Assembly (NCBI GenBank): GCA_963854835.1
Contig: OY978530.1
Span: forward strand, 41,086,251 to 41,150,250
Reading direction: 5' to 3'
Source of the DNA: Megamerina dolium
Taxonomy: Eukaryota; Arthropoda; Insecta; Diptera; Megamerinidae
Length of the DNA stretch: 64,000 nt
Shown: one piece after another, positions 9,450 to 19,518 of the stretch
Layout of the letters: each line of letters begins with the position of its first letter
Numbering within the stretch: the stretch's first letter is position 1
Notes under the pieces: generated by a model
What the model saw: only the letters and a program-made list of their open reading frames with translations
Database searches by the model: none
What the model was told of the DNA's origin: nothing
Translations under genes and position numbers: made by a program

Positions 9450-9798
9450 AACCAGTACTGTCTCTGATCTATTGGTGCCTAATCTGCCTTGACTGGTATC
9501 GTGTGCTTTATAACTGTTGTGTAAGACAATTTATCGCCTTCCAAATAAAACAAATCGTGAAATGACTTAAAGATGTCTTCCAACGATTTTCTTTCTTCCA
9601 TATTTAGGTTTGAATCTAACTTAACTGTTTCTAATATTTTGGTAACCCTCTTGTAGTTACTCTTTTCTCTAACGCTATTTATTTTATAAACTGTATCAGG
9701 TTCTATACGCTCTATACGATTAAATTAAACTATATTAACTCCGTCAGTTCCTCTAACGCACCTGTCTTACCTAGCATATGTACTCTAAGCATTGGTCA
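9450..9798 (-). other. Decayed gypsy I segment between gag and RT
   Basis: This matches 26799-27216 of the other copy with stops in all frames. A normal protease (DTG/DSG) motif is not visible in either copy, so most of the protease was already lost before the duplication. Confidence 0.55.
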
Positions 9799-10192
9799 CT
9801 AAGGCCTGTTACGAACGATTTCTTTGTGGACCTCTCTAGCTCCTGCAGCAGTGCTACGTCTTCTTTTCCCCCATATGTGGTTTTGACACAGTGAGTTGCG
9901 GCGGTTTTCAATTCGTCTATTCTCCTGGATTTGGTGAGTGATGGGTTCTAGTTGGGCTATTTTCAGGTATGTGTTTCTTAGAAGTCTATATAATTCTTCC
10001 AAATTGGCAAATTTTTTTGCCAATACCAAATTAAACGCATCTCCGTATAGACGTTGCTTTATGCAGGCTATGAAATCTTCCAACTAATCTGGTTTTATTC
10101 CTTTGATGGTTAATTTACACCCAGCGATAAATTGGTGGACTTCCTTTCTCAAATCTTTTGACTCAGCTCCAGTGAGTACTGAACCTAGTCTA
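9799..10192 (-). pseudogene. Gypsy I gag fragment
   Basis: A 94-codon minus-strand frame corresponds to the capsid part of gag (DFIACIKQRLYGDAFNLV, KFANLEELYRLLRNTYLKI). It matches 27217-27477. A 40-base deletion after the ITHQIQ segment shifts the frame. It is preceded by the duplication joint at 10192/10193, so the gag N-terminus is absent. The role in an intact element would be particle formation. Confidence 0.72.
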
Positions 10193-10522
10193 GTTACAAA
10201 TTTAACATTTTTATCATTTCTAACACGTTTTTTCGACATTTTTATCATTTCTAACACGTTATTTTAACATTTTTAGGAATTTTTTTAATTTTAACATTTG
10301 TAACACAAATTTTTGATTAAAAAGTTGGGTCGAAAATATTCTAACACAAAAAACTACCCAAGTTTTAAAAGTGACCTCTAGGGGTCACTGGATTTGTTGA
10401 AAAGAATTCCTATCCTTAATAATGTTCAAAAAACTAATAGTCTAATCAACCAACCCGGTTTTTTTTGTAATTTTTATAACAATTAATGATAAAAATGTTT
10501 AAAATAATGATATTCCAAGGGG

Positions 10523-10849
10523 ATGACAACTGCCCCTCTGGATTTTAAGCCTAATAATGATAAAAATGTTAAAAATAATGATATTTCAGGGTTCCGTTGC
10601 GACGGTCCTCTGAAATTTAAATATTCCATTCACAAAGTGAATATGTTTCCGAAGGAAACCAATTACAAAGTAATTATAAATGATTTACAATTCTATTATA
10701 AAAACAGCAATCTTAAAAAACAGCGTTCTAAAAACAAGCGTTTTTTCAGAAAGTTATTTGTGAGATTCGAACCCACAAAAACATTACTTATTAAGGGGGA
10801 CTTACACCTCGTCACTTTCAAAAAATCAATTTTTTTTACATTTTTCTGA
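10523..10849 (+). pseudogene. Unrecognised Lys/Asn-rich ORF, copy 2
   Basis: Identical in translation to the frame at 3278-3604 and truncated in the same way by the MITE that begins at 10795. Family not recognised. Confidence 0.35.
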
Positions 10850-11454
10850 TCTAAAGGGTCTTATAAATCAGCCTGTAAAAGGATTCGTCTCTATTTCGAG
10901 AGTATTGGAGATTAATCCAGATTAATCGTAAGTCTCATGAAACTTTGCACGCGGTTTTCCGAAACAAAACGTATCGGATTAATTTTTTTATATTTTTTTT
11001 CAGAAAACACTTAGCAAGGTCCCGATCGTTCATTTTAAAGAAATTTCGATTTACTGCATTTTGACAGTTTTACATAAGACAAAAAACATAGTACGAAAAT
11101 GAATTTTGTGAAAAAATATCCGCCATTTTGTGAAAAATCGAAATTTTGAAAAAGTGAACGATCGGGACCTCACTAATGTAACAATAATTGAAAGTCTTCT
11201 TGGATTTTTGATTTCATATAACTAGGGTCGATCTAATCATGTACACGGTTTGACCTTTCACTTTTGAGGCGCGCGCTGTTAATGTCATCTCAAGGTCTTG
11301 TAAGTCAACATGACTATGGAAAAAAAATCATGTGCGGTTTTCTATTGTTCTACTAATAAATAAAAAAAAATTCAAATGAAAATCTTTTCCAGTTTCTTTA
11401 CAATAAATTGTCAAAAATTAGCTCAAAAATTGGCTTACAAGGTGTAAGTCCCCC
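10795..11454. mobile_element. TTAA-flanked MITE, copy 2
   Basis: The same 15-base perfect inverted repeats (10795-10809 and 11440-11454) and flanking TTAA as copy 1, but 660 bases long because of the 28-base segment near 11313. No transposase ORF. Confidence 0.75.
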
Positions 11455-11639
11455 TTAATGCAACCATTCACAAACTGTAAATAGTTTCACATTGTTATTA
11501 CATTCAAAGTTGAGTACTTTGTTGAGGCAAACAATGTTAGATATGAAAAGGCAATACAATTCTAAAAATAGATCAATCTTTTTAAAGCAATTTCTTATCT
11601 TTAAGGGGTATGTGAATTGTATAAGCTTCATTAAAAGTG

Positions 11640-11921
11640 TTATAATCGCTTTGCAATTGGTTCTCTGAGAATGGACAAATTAAAACTGTTATATTTTTTT
11701 TTGTTGATATGAAAACGATAATGCGAGCGCAATTGGTGCTCGATTACCTTAAAACAATTAACTTCATTGAAATAGACATGCAAGTAGTATAGAATTACAT
11801 TGTTCGTATAATTAAATGTCGCAATGGATGGTTCTCCGTCTCCGTTTTCTTCAGAAATCGCCTTTTGAAAAAAATTCACGTAAAAAATACAATGTAAAAA
11901 TTTATTTAAAATAAATAACAA
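11640..11921 (-). CDS. Unrecognised small ORF, copy 2
   Basis: Duplicate of the frame at 4367-4648, one visible residue different. No family recognised; coding status doubtful. Confidence 0.25.
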   Translation of the reverse strand: MLFILNKFLHCIFYVNFFQKAISEENGDGEPSIATFNYTNNVILYYLHVYFNEVNCFKVIEHQLRSHYRFHINKKKYNSFNLSILREPIAKRL

Positions 11922-12179
11922 TTTTTAAAAGAATATATTAAATCTGAGATGAGTTAAAAAATAAACTCGAACAACATGATTTAAATAAAACAATAAAACT
12001 AGAAAAAATTAATGAAGATCCCAAGCAATTATTCAACAATTAAATCAATCAGTACTTACTAGCATTTTTTTAACTGATGGATTATATAATTTAAAAGAAG
12101 ATTTAAATTTAACTTTACCTTTATCAAATAATTATTTAACATTGTTAGGTTTTTTATTTTGTGTACGTTTAATTCTATT

Positions 12180-13550
12180 TGGTGGTCTAGTGGTGTTCTC
12201 GCAAGGTAAAGTGTCTAACTGCCTCAACCGGGTGGGGCTAGCACAATTCTTGTTGAACTCATCGCAAATCAACTCACTGGCTGTCATGTAGTTTGATCTG
12301 AGCGCTATGTGATGATAACTTTATTTGTTAATGAGGGGTAGCCATGTAGCTTGTTCTGCTTACTATGTAATGGCGCCTTCATTATTATTATTTTGGCACC
12401 CGCTGGGAGGCAACTGAAGTGATTGGCGAAAATCTCCTCGGTTGTGCGTTGGGGTTGGGACCGGCCACATAAAAAATCCCCCCAATGAAGAAAACAGATA
12501 TGCCTCGGATAAGGACTACCGCTTTTATTGAAGACCCCCGCAAACGAAAAAAGGACCACGATTTACGGATATGCACCTGGAATGTCCAGTCCCTTCATAG
12601 GGAGGGTGCCTCTATCCAGCTGGTTGATGTCCTCGAAAAATACAGAGCAGACATAACCTCTCTCCAGGAAATGCGATGGACCGGACAGGGCTGCTCCAAA
12701 AGAGCGTCCTATGACATACTGCAGTTGCCATGCTGAAAGGCACGAATTAGGATGTGGATTTTTGGTCAGCAAGAGACTACGAAATCTTTTCTTATATTTC
12801 ACGCCTGAGAATGAGCGGCTGGCCACAATCCGCATCAAGGCAACATTTTTCAACATCAGCCTTATATGTGCCCACGCTCCGACGGATGAGAAGGACAATG
12901 TGACCAAGGAGAGCTTCTTTCAGCGCCTCGAAGAAGCTTATGACAGCTGCCCCCGCCACGATATCAAAATCGTGCTTGGCGACTTTAATGCCAGGGTGGG
13001 CAAGGAAGATGCCTTTGGTCCAACTGTCGGAACTTCAGCCTCCACCAGAACACCTCCGATAACGGAATGAGGCTGATCGACTTCGCCGCAGCACGAAACA
13101 TGGTAATTGATGGTACCAGATTCCAGCATCTCGACATCCACAAAGCGACATGGCTGTCTCCAGATCAAAGTACAAGAAACCAAATTGGTCATGTGGTGAT
13201 TGACGGAAGGCATGCTTCCAGTGTGATGGACGTGAAATCGATCCGTGGTGCCAACATCGACTCGGATCACTACCTTGTTGCAGCTAAGGTGCGCACACGC
13301 TTATGTGTCGCAAATAACAAGAGAAGTCCGATACAGAGAAAGCTCGACGTCAGTAAGCTGCAATCACCAGAGACAGAAGATGCATTTGCCACTCGACTAT
13401 CGGATCTGTTTATGCAGAACACTCCCCCACTTGATGATACATGCGCACGGTGGACACATATATCCCACTCCATGACTACTGTTGCCGAGGAGGTAATCGG
13501 TTACTACCGGCCTCTGAGGAATGAGTGATATGATCAGGAGTGTCGCGACG
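12180..13550 (+). mobile_element. RTE-like LINE 5' half, copy 2
   Basis: Duplicate of the RTE segment at 4905-6270, ending at the same GACG where the gypsy LTR begins (13551). Confidence 0.8.
12485..13530 (+). pseudogene. RTE LINE endonuclease, copy 2
   Basis: The frames 12485-12736, 12711-13070 and 13067-13528 repeat the endonuclease of copy 1, with CTWNVQSLH, LQEMRWTGQG, GDFNARVGKE and SDHYLVAAK motifs. The 8 bases lost from copy 1 are kept (CCTATGACATACTGCAG), yet a frameshift remains at the same place compared with the 39169 element. The shared downstream frameshifts and stop show that this LINE was already dead before the duplication. Confidence 0.78.
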
Positions 13551-14885
13551 TGTTGAGTCCTTCTTTTGTAGCACCCTAATCTCTGTCTAGAAATCTTATA
13601 GTTAGGACTTACCTCTTTCTTTTCTTCTCTCCTGCTTTCCGTAATTCTTTCACGCACAACACAATTATTTTTTCAATATAGTTTTTTTTTTATTTAACAG
13701 TATATATGTATTTCTTTCACAAGGTAGCTTTAATTTTAACAATAAGTTATTTTCTTCAACAAAGTTGTTTTCTTTAAATGTTTCCACAATTTGACTCTTA
13801 CTTCACTCTAACTCGCTATTCGAGTCATCTACTTATCTTACGTAACTATATTCACTAACTCACTGACTACCTTCATTTCAGGCCTTCTCTTAGTTTATAT
13901 AGCCTAAAATATATATCATAATTTACAATTTAACCCTTTATATTTTGTTCTCAATGTTGAAACTGTTTTAATGTGTCGAAGAGGATTTATTTGGAATGTA
14001 GAATTTTGCTCGCTGCACTGCACTCTTTTATATTTGCGTTTTCTTTTGTTGATCATTGTTGTAATTGGCTGAGTTGTAGGACTAATTTTTTTTTATCTTT
14101 TATCGGTGCTACTGTTATATACCACGTAGATTTCTTGCTCACCGTGATATGCCGTGGTGTCCAATGTTTGTATGGTTATTACATTACTCCTTTGTAGCAT
14201 CAGCGTTGTTGAGTTGTTACCGTGTCTCCTTTTTATACTCGTGTGACTGACGATTTAATCTGTTTATTAAATGCTTATCTTTGCAATGTTTATACTTCAG
14301 CATTATTTACAGGATGGAAGCTCAATGCACGTGTTTTGTCTGGTATGTACATTTTCTCTCAATATACCGCATTCGATGGATGAACAACGTCTTGCAGTGT
14401 GATTATTTTTTGTATGCAACACTACTAAGATATATCGTTATGTGACACCCTGTAACCCATTTTCAAATGCGCGACAACTGAGTCAATAATAGGCGTTCAC
14501 TATCCAGATAAAAACGTAACACATGAGTGTTGTATGTACACATTGTGTATTGCTGCTGCTATATATAGAACAGTCCAAGTATTTCATGAGAATGCTGCTT
14601 ATTCTGATGAATTTATGCTGTAACATTTGGTTCAGGATATTGGAACTTATGTATATTTATGTAACTTCAATTCGATTACCTATTTGGTCTCCGCTAACAT
14701 CGCTGTATAAAGCTTTTCCGGTGTGTCTTAGCCTTGCTGGATAAGTTGTCTGTCAACTGTGTCAACGTTCCTCTCTCCTTGAGATGGCTAGATTACCAGT
14801 AATATACCTATTCAATTATTTTCTACAAACTCTAAAACTTTTACATTTATTTTTCGTAATTACACCTACATAATTGTCGTAGTAT
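13551..14885 (-). mobile_element. Gypsy I LTR fragment plus unmatched sequence (copy 2)
   Basis: Duplicate of 6271-7644; bases 13551 to about 13940 match the LTR at 28283, minus the 42-base deletion. The remainder has no assignable gene. A short plus-strand frame at 14523-14744 is shared with copy 1 but shows no recognisable domain and is not called. Confidence 0.6.
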
Positions 14886-15057
14886 TTTCTTATAAATTAG
14901 CCTTTTGTTCAATAAAATTTATAGTTGTTGTGTTTTTACAAAGTTTTTTAATTTTCCTTTAAACGGTTTTTATGTATATTGTATGTAATGTAAGTTTTAT
15001 ATATTAATTTATTATTCTAAAAATTTAAAACTTGGGAAATGCATCGTTGTTTTACAT
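14886..15057. other. Non-coding flank of the BEL insertion, left side
   Basis: AT-rich, no gene seen. It is continuous with 24365-24804 once the BEL element and one TACAT are removed. It is absent from duplicate copy 1, where the SINE-tail fragment lies instead. Confidence 0.5.
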
Positions 15058-15706
15058 TGTTTAATTCTTAAACATATATTTAGTCTGTAAAAAATTATGA
15101 AATATATATATGTGTATATAAAAAGTTTATCATATTGCACAATCATTATATTGTATTGCATATTTGTAACCTTGACAGCATATGACCGCAAGTAAACTCT
15201 ATATATAGTTTATAAAATCATAAATGCAGTGTCATCATTATATGAACGCTAATGAACTAAAAAACAACAGCGTTTGCTGTTGTTACGTATAATGGTCAAT
15301 ATGCTTTGCCTAAATATGCTGTCAAGGCATTAATTGTATTTTGTTATATTTTAAGTCAATTATATGTATATGCAATATACAAGGCAAATTATGTAAAAAT
15401 GCATATTAACACATATTTGCATTAATTGTAATTTTTTTATGTTAAATCAATATATGTATAGGCAATATTTTGTAATAAATAGAGAAATTGACTACAAGTC
15501 GATGTTCAATTGATCACGAATAATTAGTTCGTCTAGTTGTTTTTAATCACACACGCAATCCAGGTTCAAGTGCCTGTGTTTGCATTCTCTTTTTTTTGTT
15601 GCCATAAGTAATCCAGGTTCAAGTGCCTGTGTTTACTTTTTGGCATAGTTACAAAGTCTAGAGCATTCCAGGCGAATCGCTTGTGTTTGCATCGCTTGAC
15701 GTAACA
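15058..15706 (+). repeat. BEL 5' LTR
   Basis: The LTR begins TGTTTAATTC and ends GACGTAACA. A TATA-like TATATAAAAAG lies near 15114 and an AATAAA near 15474, the order expected for U3-R. A perfect 9-base hairpin AACAACAGC/GCTGTTGTT lies near 15262-15283. The phrase ATCCAGGTTCAAGTGCCTGT occurs twice (near 15558 and 15611). Confidence 0.93.
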
Positions 15707-15709
15707 TTT

Positions 15710-15728
15710 TGGTGACCCCGACGTGATT
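15710..15728 (+). promoter_or_regulatory. Primer-binding site complementary to tRNA-Trp
   Basis: TGGTGACCCCGACGTGATT, three bases after the LTR, is the reverse complement of the 3' end of insect tRNA-Trp including CCA, as I recall that tRNA. It would prime minus-strand DNA synthesis. Confidence 0.8.
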
Positions 15729-15763
15729 AAAAACAACTAGAAAACAAGATCAATAGAATCCTG

Positions 15764-16176
15764 CAACAAAGCTACCTAAAGCTAAGTATCAAGTCTGGAA
15801 TCGGAACTAGCACAAGGCTAGCACCAACAGGCATCAACAAAGCTACCTAAAGCTAAGTATCAAGTCTGGAATCGGATCTAGCACAAGGCTAGTACCAACA
15901 GGCATCAACAAAGCTACCTAAAGCTAAGTATCAAGTCTGGAATCGGATCTAGCACAAGGCTAGTACCAACAGGCACCAACAAAGCTACCTAAAGCTAAGT
16001 ATCAAGTCTGGAATCGGATCTAGCACAAGGCTAGTACCAACAGGCACCAACAAAGCTATCTAAAGCTAAGTATCAAGTCTGGAATCGGATCTAGCTAGTA
16101 CCAACAGGCATCAACAAAGCTACCTAAAGCTAAGTATCAAGTCTGGAATCGGATCTAGCACAAGGCTAGCACCACC
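15764..16176 (+). repeat. 71-bp tandem array in the BEL leader
   Basis: Six units begin with CAACAAAGCTA at 15764, 15835, 15906, 15977, 16048 and 16112. The first four intervals are exactly 71 bases; the fifth is 64 because CACAAGG is missing. The last unit is followed by GCTAGCACCACCAGTC. The array is untranslated leader between the primer site and gag. Confidence 0.93.
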
Positions 16177-16380
16177 AGTCATTCAACACATTCATCGACC
16201 GGTAACCAGCAGACGACATCAAAGTCGGCATCAGCCGGTAATCAACAGAAGCTCCAAGGCACATTTTTACTACAAGCCAATAGGTGACACACATCTACTG
16301 GATATCCAGAAATAAGGGTAACAGCAATCCTTAACCTCCAACTACCAATATTAACACAAGTGAGCGATACATCTCAAAAA

Positions 16381-19300
16381 ATGGCAACTTCCAAAAAGGA
16401 CTCGGATATGACTGTATTTCACCGCTTGACAGAAGGTCAACGCACAATTGGTGAATTAATAGAGAGCATTATCCGCAACGTCAAAAAGGACTCAGCTTCC
16501 AGGAAGTCCATTGAGTATTATGAAGAACGGCTCAGAAGATTAGACAAGGCATGGTCGGATTTCGAAACCACTGATAACAGTATACGGTGTCTCGAGAACA
16601 TTCCAATGGACCACGTATACTTCACCGAGGGGTATTACGAAAAAATTTCGGAACTCACAATTAAGTACCGAGAAATATTCGAATCAGCCATATTGGAAAC
16701 TTCAAGTAAGCCAGCAGCTGAAAAGCCCACTGTGTCAATCAGGACAACTGTTGCACATAACAGCGACACAACAACATCTATACCTTCAACAAGTCCTTCG
16801 ATTAGAAGACAAATGGTAATGATGCAATCTCTCAAACGATTGCTCATTCAAGATCCGACCGGTGGCAATATCAAGCTAAAGGAAACACTTTGGGGGCAGA
16901 TTCAAGATCTGCACTTCTCAATATGGGAATCGGTTCAAGATCCATTGAAAGATGGGTACGACATGGACTCTTACAAGAATCTTGAAGAGATGGTCATCAA
17001 CAATTTTGCTCTGACGTCCAATAATGTATCACAAAACATCGGATCTACTCAGAATAGCAATCTCCCATTGCCTAAGATTGCTATTCCAAAATTCAATGGA
17101 GACTACTTAAAGTGGCGAACATTTTTTGATTTGTTCTCACAATTAGTAGACAATCAACAACTTCCTGCTATACAAAAGATTTGGTATCTCAAATCTAATG
17201 TAGGAGGGGAAGCTGAAAAATTGATCAGCCATCTTTCAGCCACAGGTGAAAATTACACTACTGCTTGGAACCTGTTGCAAGAAAGATACAACAACCAACG
17301 GATTCTAGTAGCTTCATTAATACAACAGCTACTAGACCAACCAGGTGCTTCGTCATCAGCTGCAGGTATTAAACAGCTGCATGACACAACAAAGGAATGC
17401 TTACACGCATTAAACAACATTGGAATCGACACAACTTCTTGGGATCCCATGCTGCTACACATATTGGTCAAAAAGTTGGATCGAGGCATCCACATTTTGT
17501 ATGAAAGATCACTTTCAAATCCAAAGGAACCCCAGCGCATCAAACACTTTTTGACCTTCCTCGAAGCTCAATTCCAATCAATGGAAGCTATCGGGCACAA
17601 GGAAAAAACACAAAGAGCCTTCACCACAGCTGCAACTACGCAGAAGATCAACAATGCATGCAAATTCTGCAGCATCAGCTCTCATCCGCTATATTTCTGC
17701 AAGAAATTTCTGCAACTATCCCCATCAGAAAGATTGAATTGGGTACAAAAAAATAAACTATGTGTCAATTGTTTTAGGCAGAATCATACAGCAAAAACCT
17801 GCGTCTCAAGGTCATGCACTAAGTGCAACAAGAAGCACAACTCAGTAGTACACTTAGACAGCAGAGTCGACGCTCCAAAATCAAACCAATCAACGGCACC
17901 CAACACAGCGTTAAGAACATCTGAATCAAAAATAGCAGTAACATCAGCATCGGCCAACACCGTGCCAGCAGACAAAGGATACGTTTTATTAGCAACAGCA
18001 AAGATAATAGTTACGGCAGCTAACGGAAGATCAGGTGAATTCAGAGCAATACTAGACTCCGGCTCACAAATAAATATTGTCTCAGAACGCCTCATCAAAA
18101 GATTGTCTATACTCCCAAGTGACGCCTCACTGTGCATTGAAGGCATCGGAAAGGCTAAAAAAAGGTCCACTCAACGGGTGAATGTCAAATTACAATCTTT
18201 GGACAACATCTTCTCAGCTCACTTAGAAGCCTTTGTACTTCCAACCATAGTTCCCACCCAGCCAAGCCACAATCTTGATATCTCTACCTGGTCAATCCCT
18301 ACCAACATTCAATTAGCAGATCCAGAATTTTATCAACAAGGGAAGGTCGATATTCTGCTTGGTGCCGAATTCTATTTCAATCTAATGGCTTCTGGACAAA
18401 TCATCCTCTCTACTGAGCTCCCAGTCCTGCAAAATACAAAACTTGGTTGGATCCTAAGTGGAAAGATTGGAAACAACTCCGAATCATCAGAGACACTGAC
18501 TTGTGCTGTTTTTGGGAATCAAGCAAATATCAGTGATACTGATGTCGCACTGGACGAGGTAGTAGAACGGCTATGGAGAATGGATGAAGTAGAACCAAAG
18601 AAAAGGGGACTATCACCAGCAGAACTCCGTTGCGAGGCGCATTTCGCTCAGAATGCTTGCACCAATGACGAAGGTCGTTTTGTCGTCAAACTACCATTCC
18701 TGGAAGACACATCAGCCTTGGGATCATCTAGAGAATTAGCCTACAACAGATTTTTAAGTCTGGAACGGCGGCTACTCAAAAATGACACAGTGCGGAAGCA
18801 ATATGTCCAATTTATGGAAGAATACGAGCGCTTGGGACACATGGAAGAAGTAAATCTCGATTCCGTATTGGCTCCTAGTTATTTCATTCCTCATCATTGT
18901 GTTCTTAAACCAGACAGCACTACGACCAAACTTCGAGTGGTATTTGACGCCTCGGCCAAAACCACGTCTGGTTATTCATTGAATGATTTGATGTACATAG
19001 GTCCAACAATTCAAGGTGAATTATTCTCCATACTCCTTCGTTTTCGTTTGCCACGCTTTGTTTTTACAACTGACATTGAGAAAATGTACCGTCAAATTCT
19101 TATTCATCCAGAAGATCAGCGGTATCAAATTATCATGTGGAGAAATCGTCCAACAGCACCTATAGGCTATTACCAACTCAACACGGTTACCTATGGGACA
19201 CGAGCAGCACCATATCTCGCAACAAAATGCCTACAACGTATCGCAGTAGAAAATGCTAATGAATTTCCATTAGGAGCTCAAATTCTGCAGCACAACTTCT

Positions 19301-19518
19301 ACGTTGATGATGGACTAGGAGGTTCTGACAGTTTGGTAACAGCCATCACAGCACAACAGCAACTCATACACATTCTAAAAAAGCATGGTTTTAATTTACG
19401 CAAATGGTGTGCCAATCATCCACAACTACTACAGAACATTCCTCGAGACGACCAAGAAGTAAACTTAGACTTCACCAATACCAACAACGATTCAATTAAA
19501 ACATTAGGATTGCTATGA
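16381..19518 (+). CDS. BEL gag-pol, first part (gag, protease, RT) ending at an in-frame TGA
   Basis: ATG 16381 (MATSKKDSD) is chosen because the frame open before it begins only with GTG. The product has a gag domain of DUF1759 type near residues 230-380 (IPKFNGDYLKWRTFFDLF), a CX2CX4HX4C knuckle near 461 (CVNCFRQNHTAKTC), and an aspartic protease with ILDSGSQINIVS near 558. A Pao-type RT follows, with VVFDASAKTTSGYSLND near 853 and the catalytic YVDD near 975. These make the particle, process the polyprotein and copy RNA to DNA in cytoplasmic particles. The frame meets TGA at 19516 just after TLGLL, where the family normally has tryptophan; the same frame then continues to 21756. A TGG-to-TGA mutation is the simplest reading. 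Confidence 0.93.
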   Translation: MATSKKDSDMTVFHRLTEGQRTIGELIESIIRNVKKDSASRKSIEYYEERLRRLDKAWSDFETTDNSIRCLENIPMDHVYFTEGYYEKISELTIKYREIFESAILETSSKPAAEKPTVSIRTTVAHNSDTTTSIPSTSPSIRRQMVMMQSLKRLLIQDPTGGNIKLKETLWGQIQDLHFSIWESVQDPLKDGYDMDSYKNLEEMVINNFALTSNNVSQNIGSTQNSNLPLPKIAIPKFNGDYLKWRTFFDLFSQLVDNQQLPAIQKIWYLKSNVGGEAEKLISHLSATGENYTTAWNLLQERYNNQRILVASLIQQLLDQPGASSSAAGIKQLHDTTKECLHALNNIGIDTTSWDPMLLHILVKKLDRGIHILYERSLSNPKEPQRIKHFLTFLEAQFQSMEAIGHKEKTQRAFTTAATTQKINNACKFCSISSHPLYFCKKFLQLSPSERLNWVQKNKLCVNCFRQNHTAKTCVSRSCTKCNKKHNSVVHLDSRVDAPKSNQSTAPNTALRTSESKIAVTSASANTVPADKGYVLLATAKIIVTAANGRSGEFRAILDSGSQINIVSERLIKRLSILPSDASLCIEGIGKAKKRSTQRVNVKLQSLDNIFSAHLEAFVLPTIVPTQPSHNLDISTWSIPTNIQLADPEFYQQGKVDILLGAEFYFNLMASGQIILSTELPVLQNTKLGWILSGKIGNNSESSETLTCAVFGNQANISDTDVALDEVVERLWRMDEVEPKKRGLSPAELRCEAHFAQNACTNDEGRFVVKLPFLEDTSALGSSRELAYNRFLSLERRLLKNDTVRKQYVQFMEEYERLGHMEEVNLDSVLAPSYFIPHHCVLKPDSTTTKLRVVFDASAKTTSGYSLNDLMYIGPTIQGELFSILLRFRLPRFVFTTDIEKMYRQILIHPEDQRYQIIMWRNRPTAPIGYYQLNTVTYGTRAAPYLATKCLQRIAVENANEFPLGAQILQHNFYVDDGLGGSDSLVTAITAQQQLIHILKKHGFNLRKWCANHPQLLQNIPRDDQEVNLDFTNTNNDSIKTLGLL

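Larger units (their letters stand above)
7791..10192 (-). mobile_element. Gypsy I (17.6/297-like) internal region, copy B
   Basis: This minus-strand Ty3/gypsy internal region runs from gag (high coordinates) to the integrase C-terminus. It is near-identical to 24805-27586 but lacks about 360 bases of integrase (junction 8183-8206) and 40 bases of gag (near 9931). It ends inside gag at 10192, at the tandem-duplication joint, with no PBS or 5' LTR of its own. Confidence 0.88.
10193..14885. repeat. Duplicated unit A, copy 2
   Basis: A direct repeat of 2946-7644. It carries a 28-base segment near 11313 absent from copy 1, keeps 8 bases near 12712 that copy 1 lost, and lacks about 42 bases near 13797 that copy 1 and the LTR at 28283 both have. 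The left joint falls inside gypsy I gag, which is what a tandem duplication breakpoint would give. Confidence 0.92.

Noticed and set aside
15557..15640. Pol III B boxes in the BEL LTR (AGGTTCAAGTGCC twice)
   Set aside because: The spacing does not fit the B-box consensus and no A box lies upstream.
15764..16176. CRISPR array
   Set aside because: The repeats are directly adjacent 71-base units without unique spacers and lie in a retroelement leader.
19516..19518. Selenocysteine codon
   Set aside because: The family consensus at this place is Trp, and no selenocysteine insertion element is expected in a BEL retroelement.
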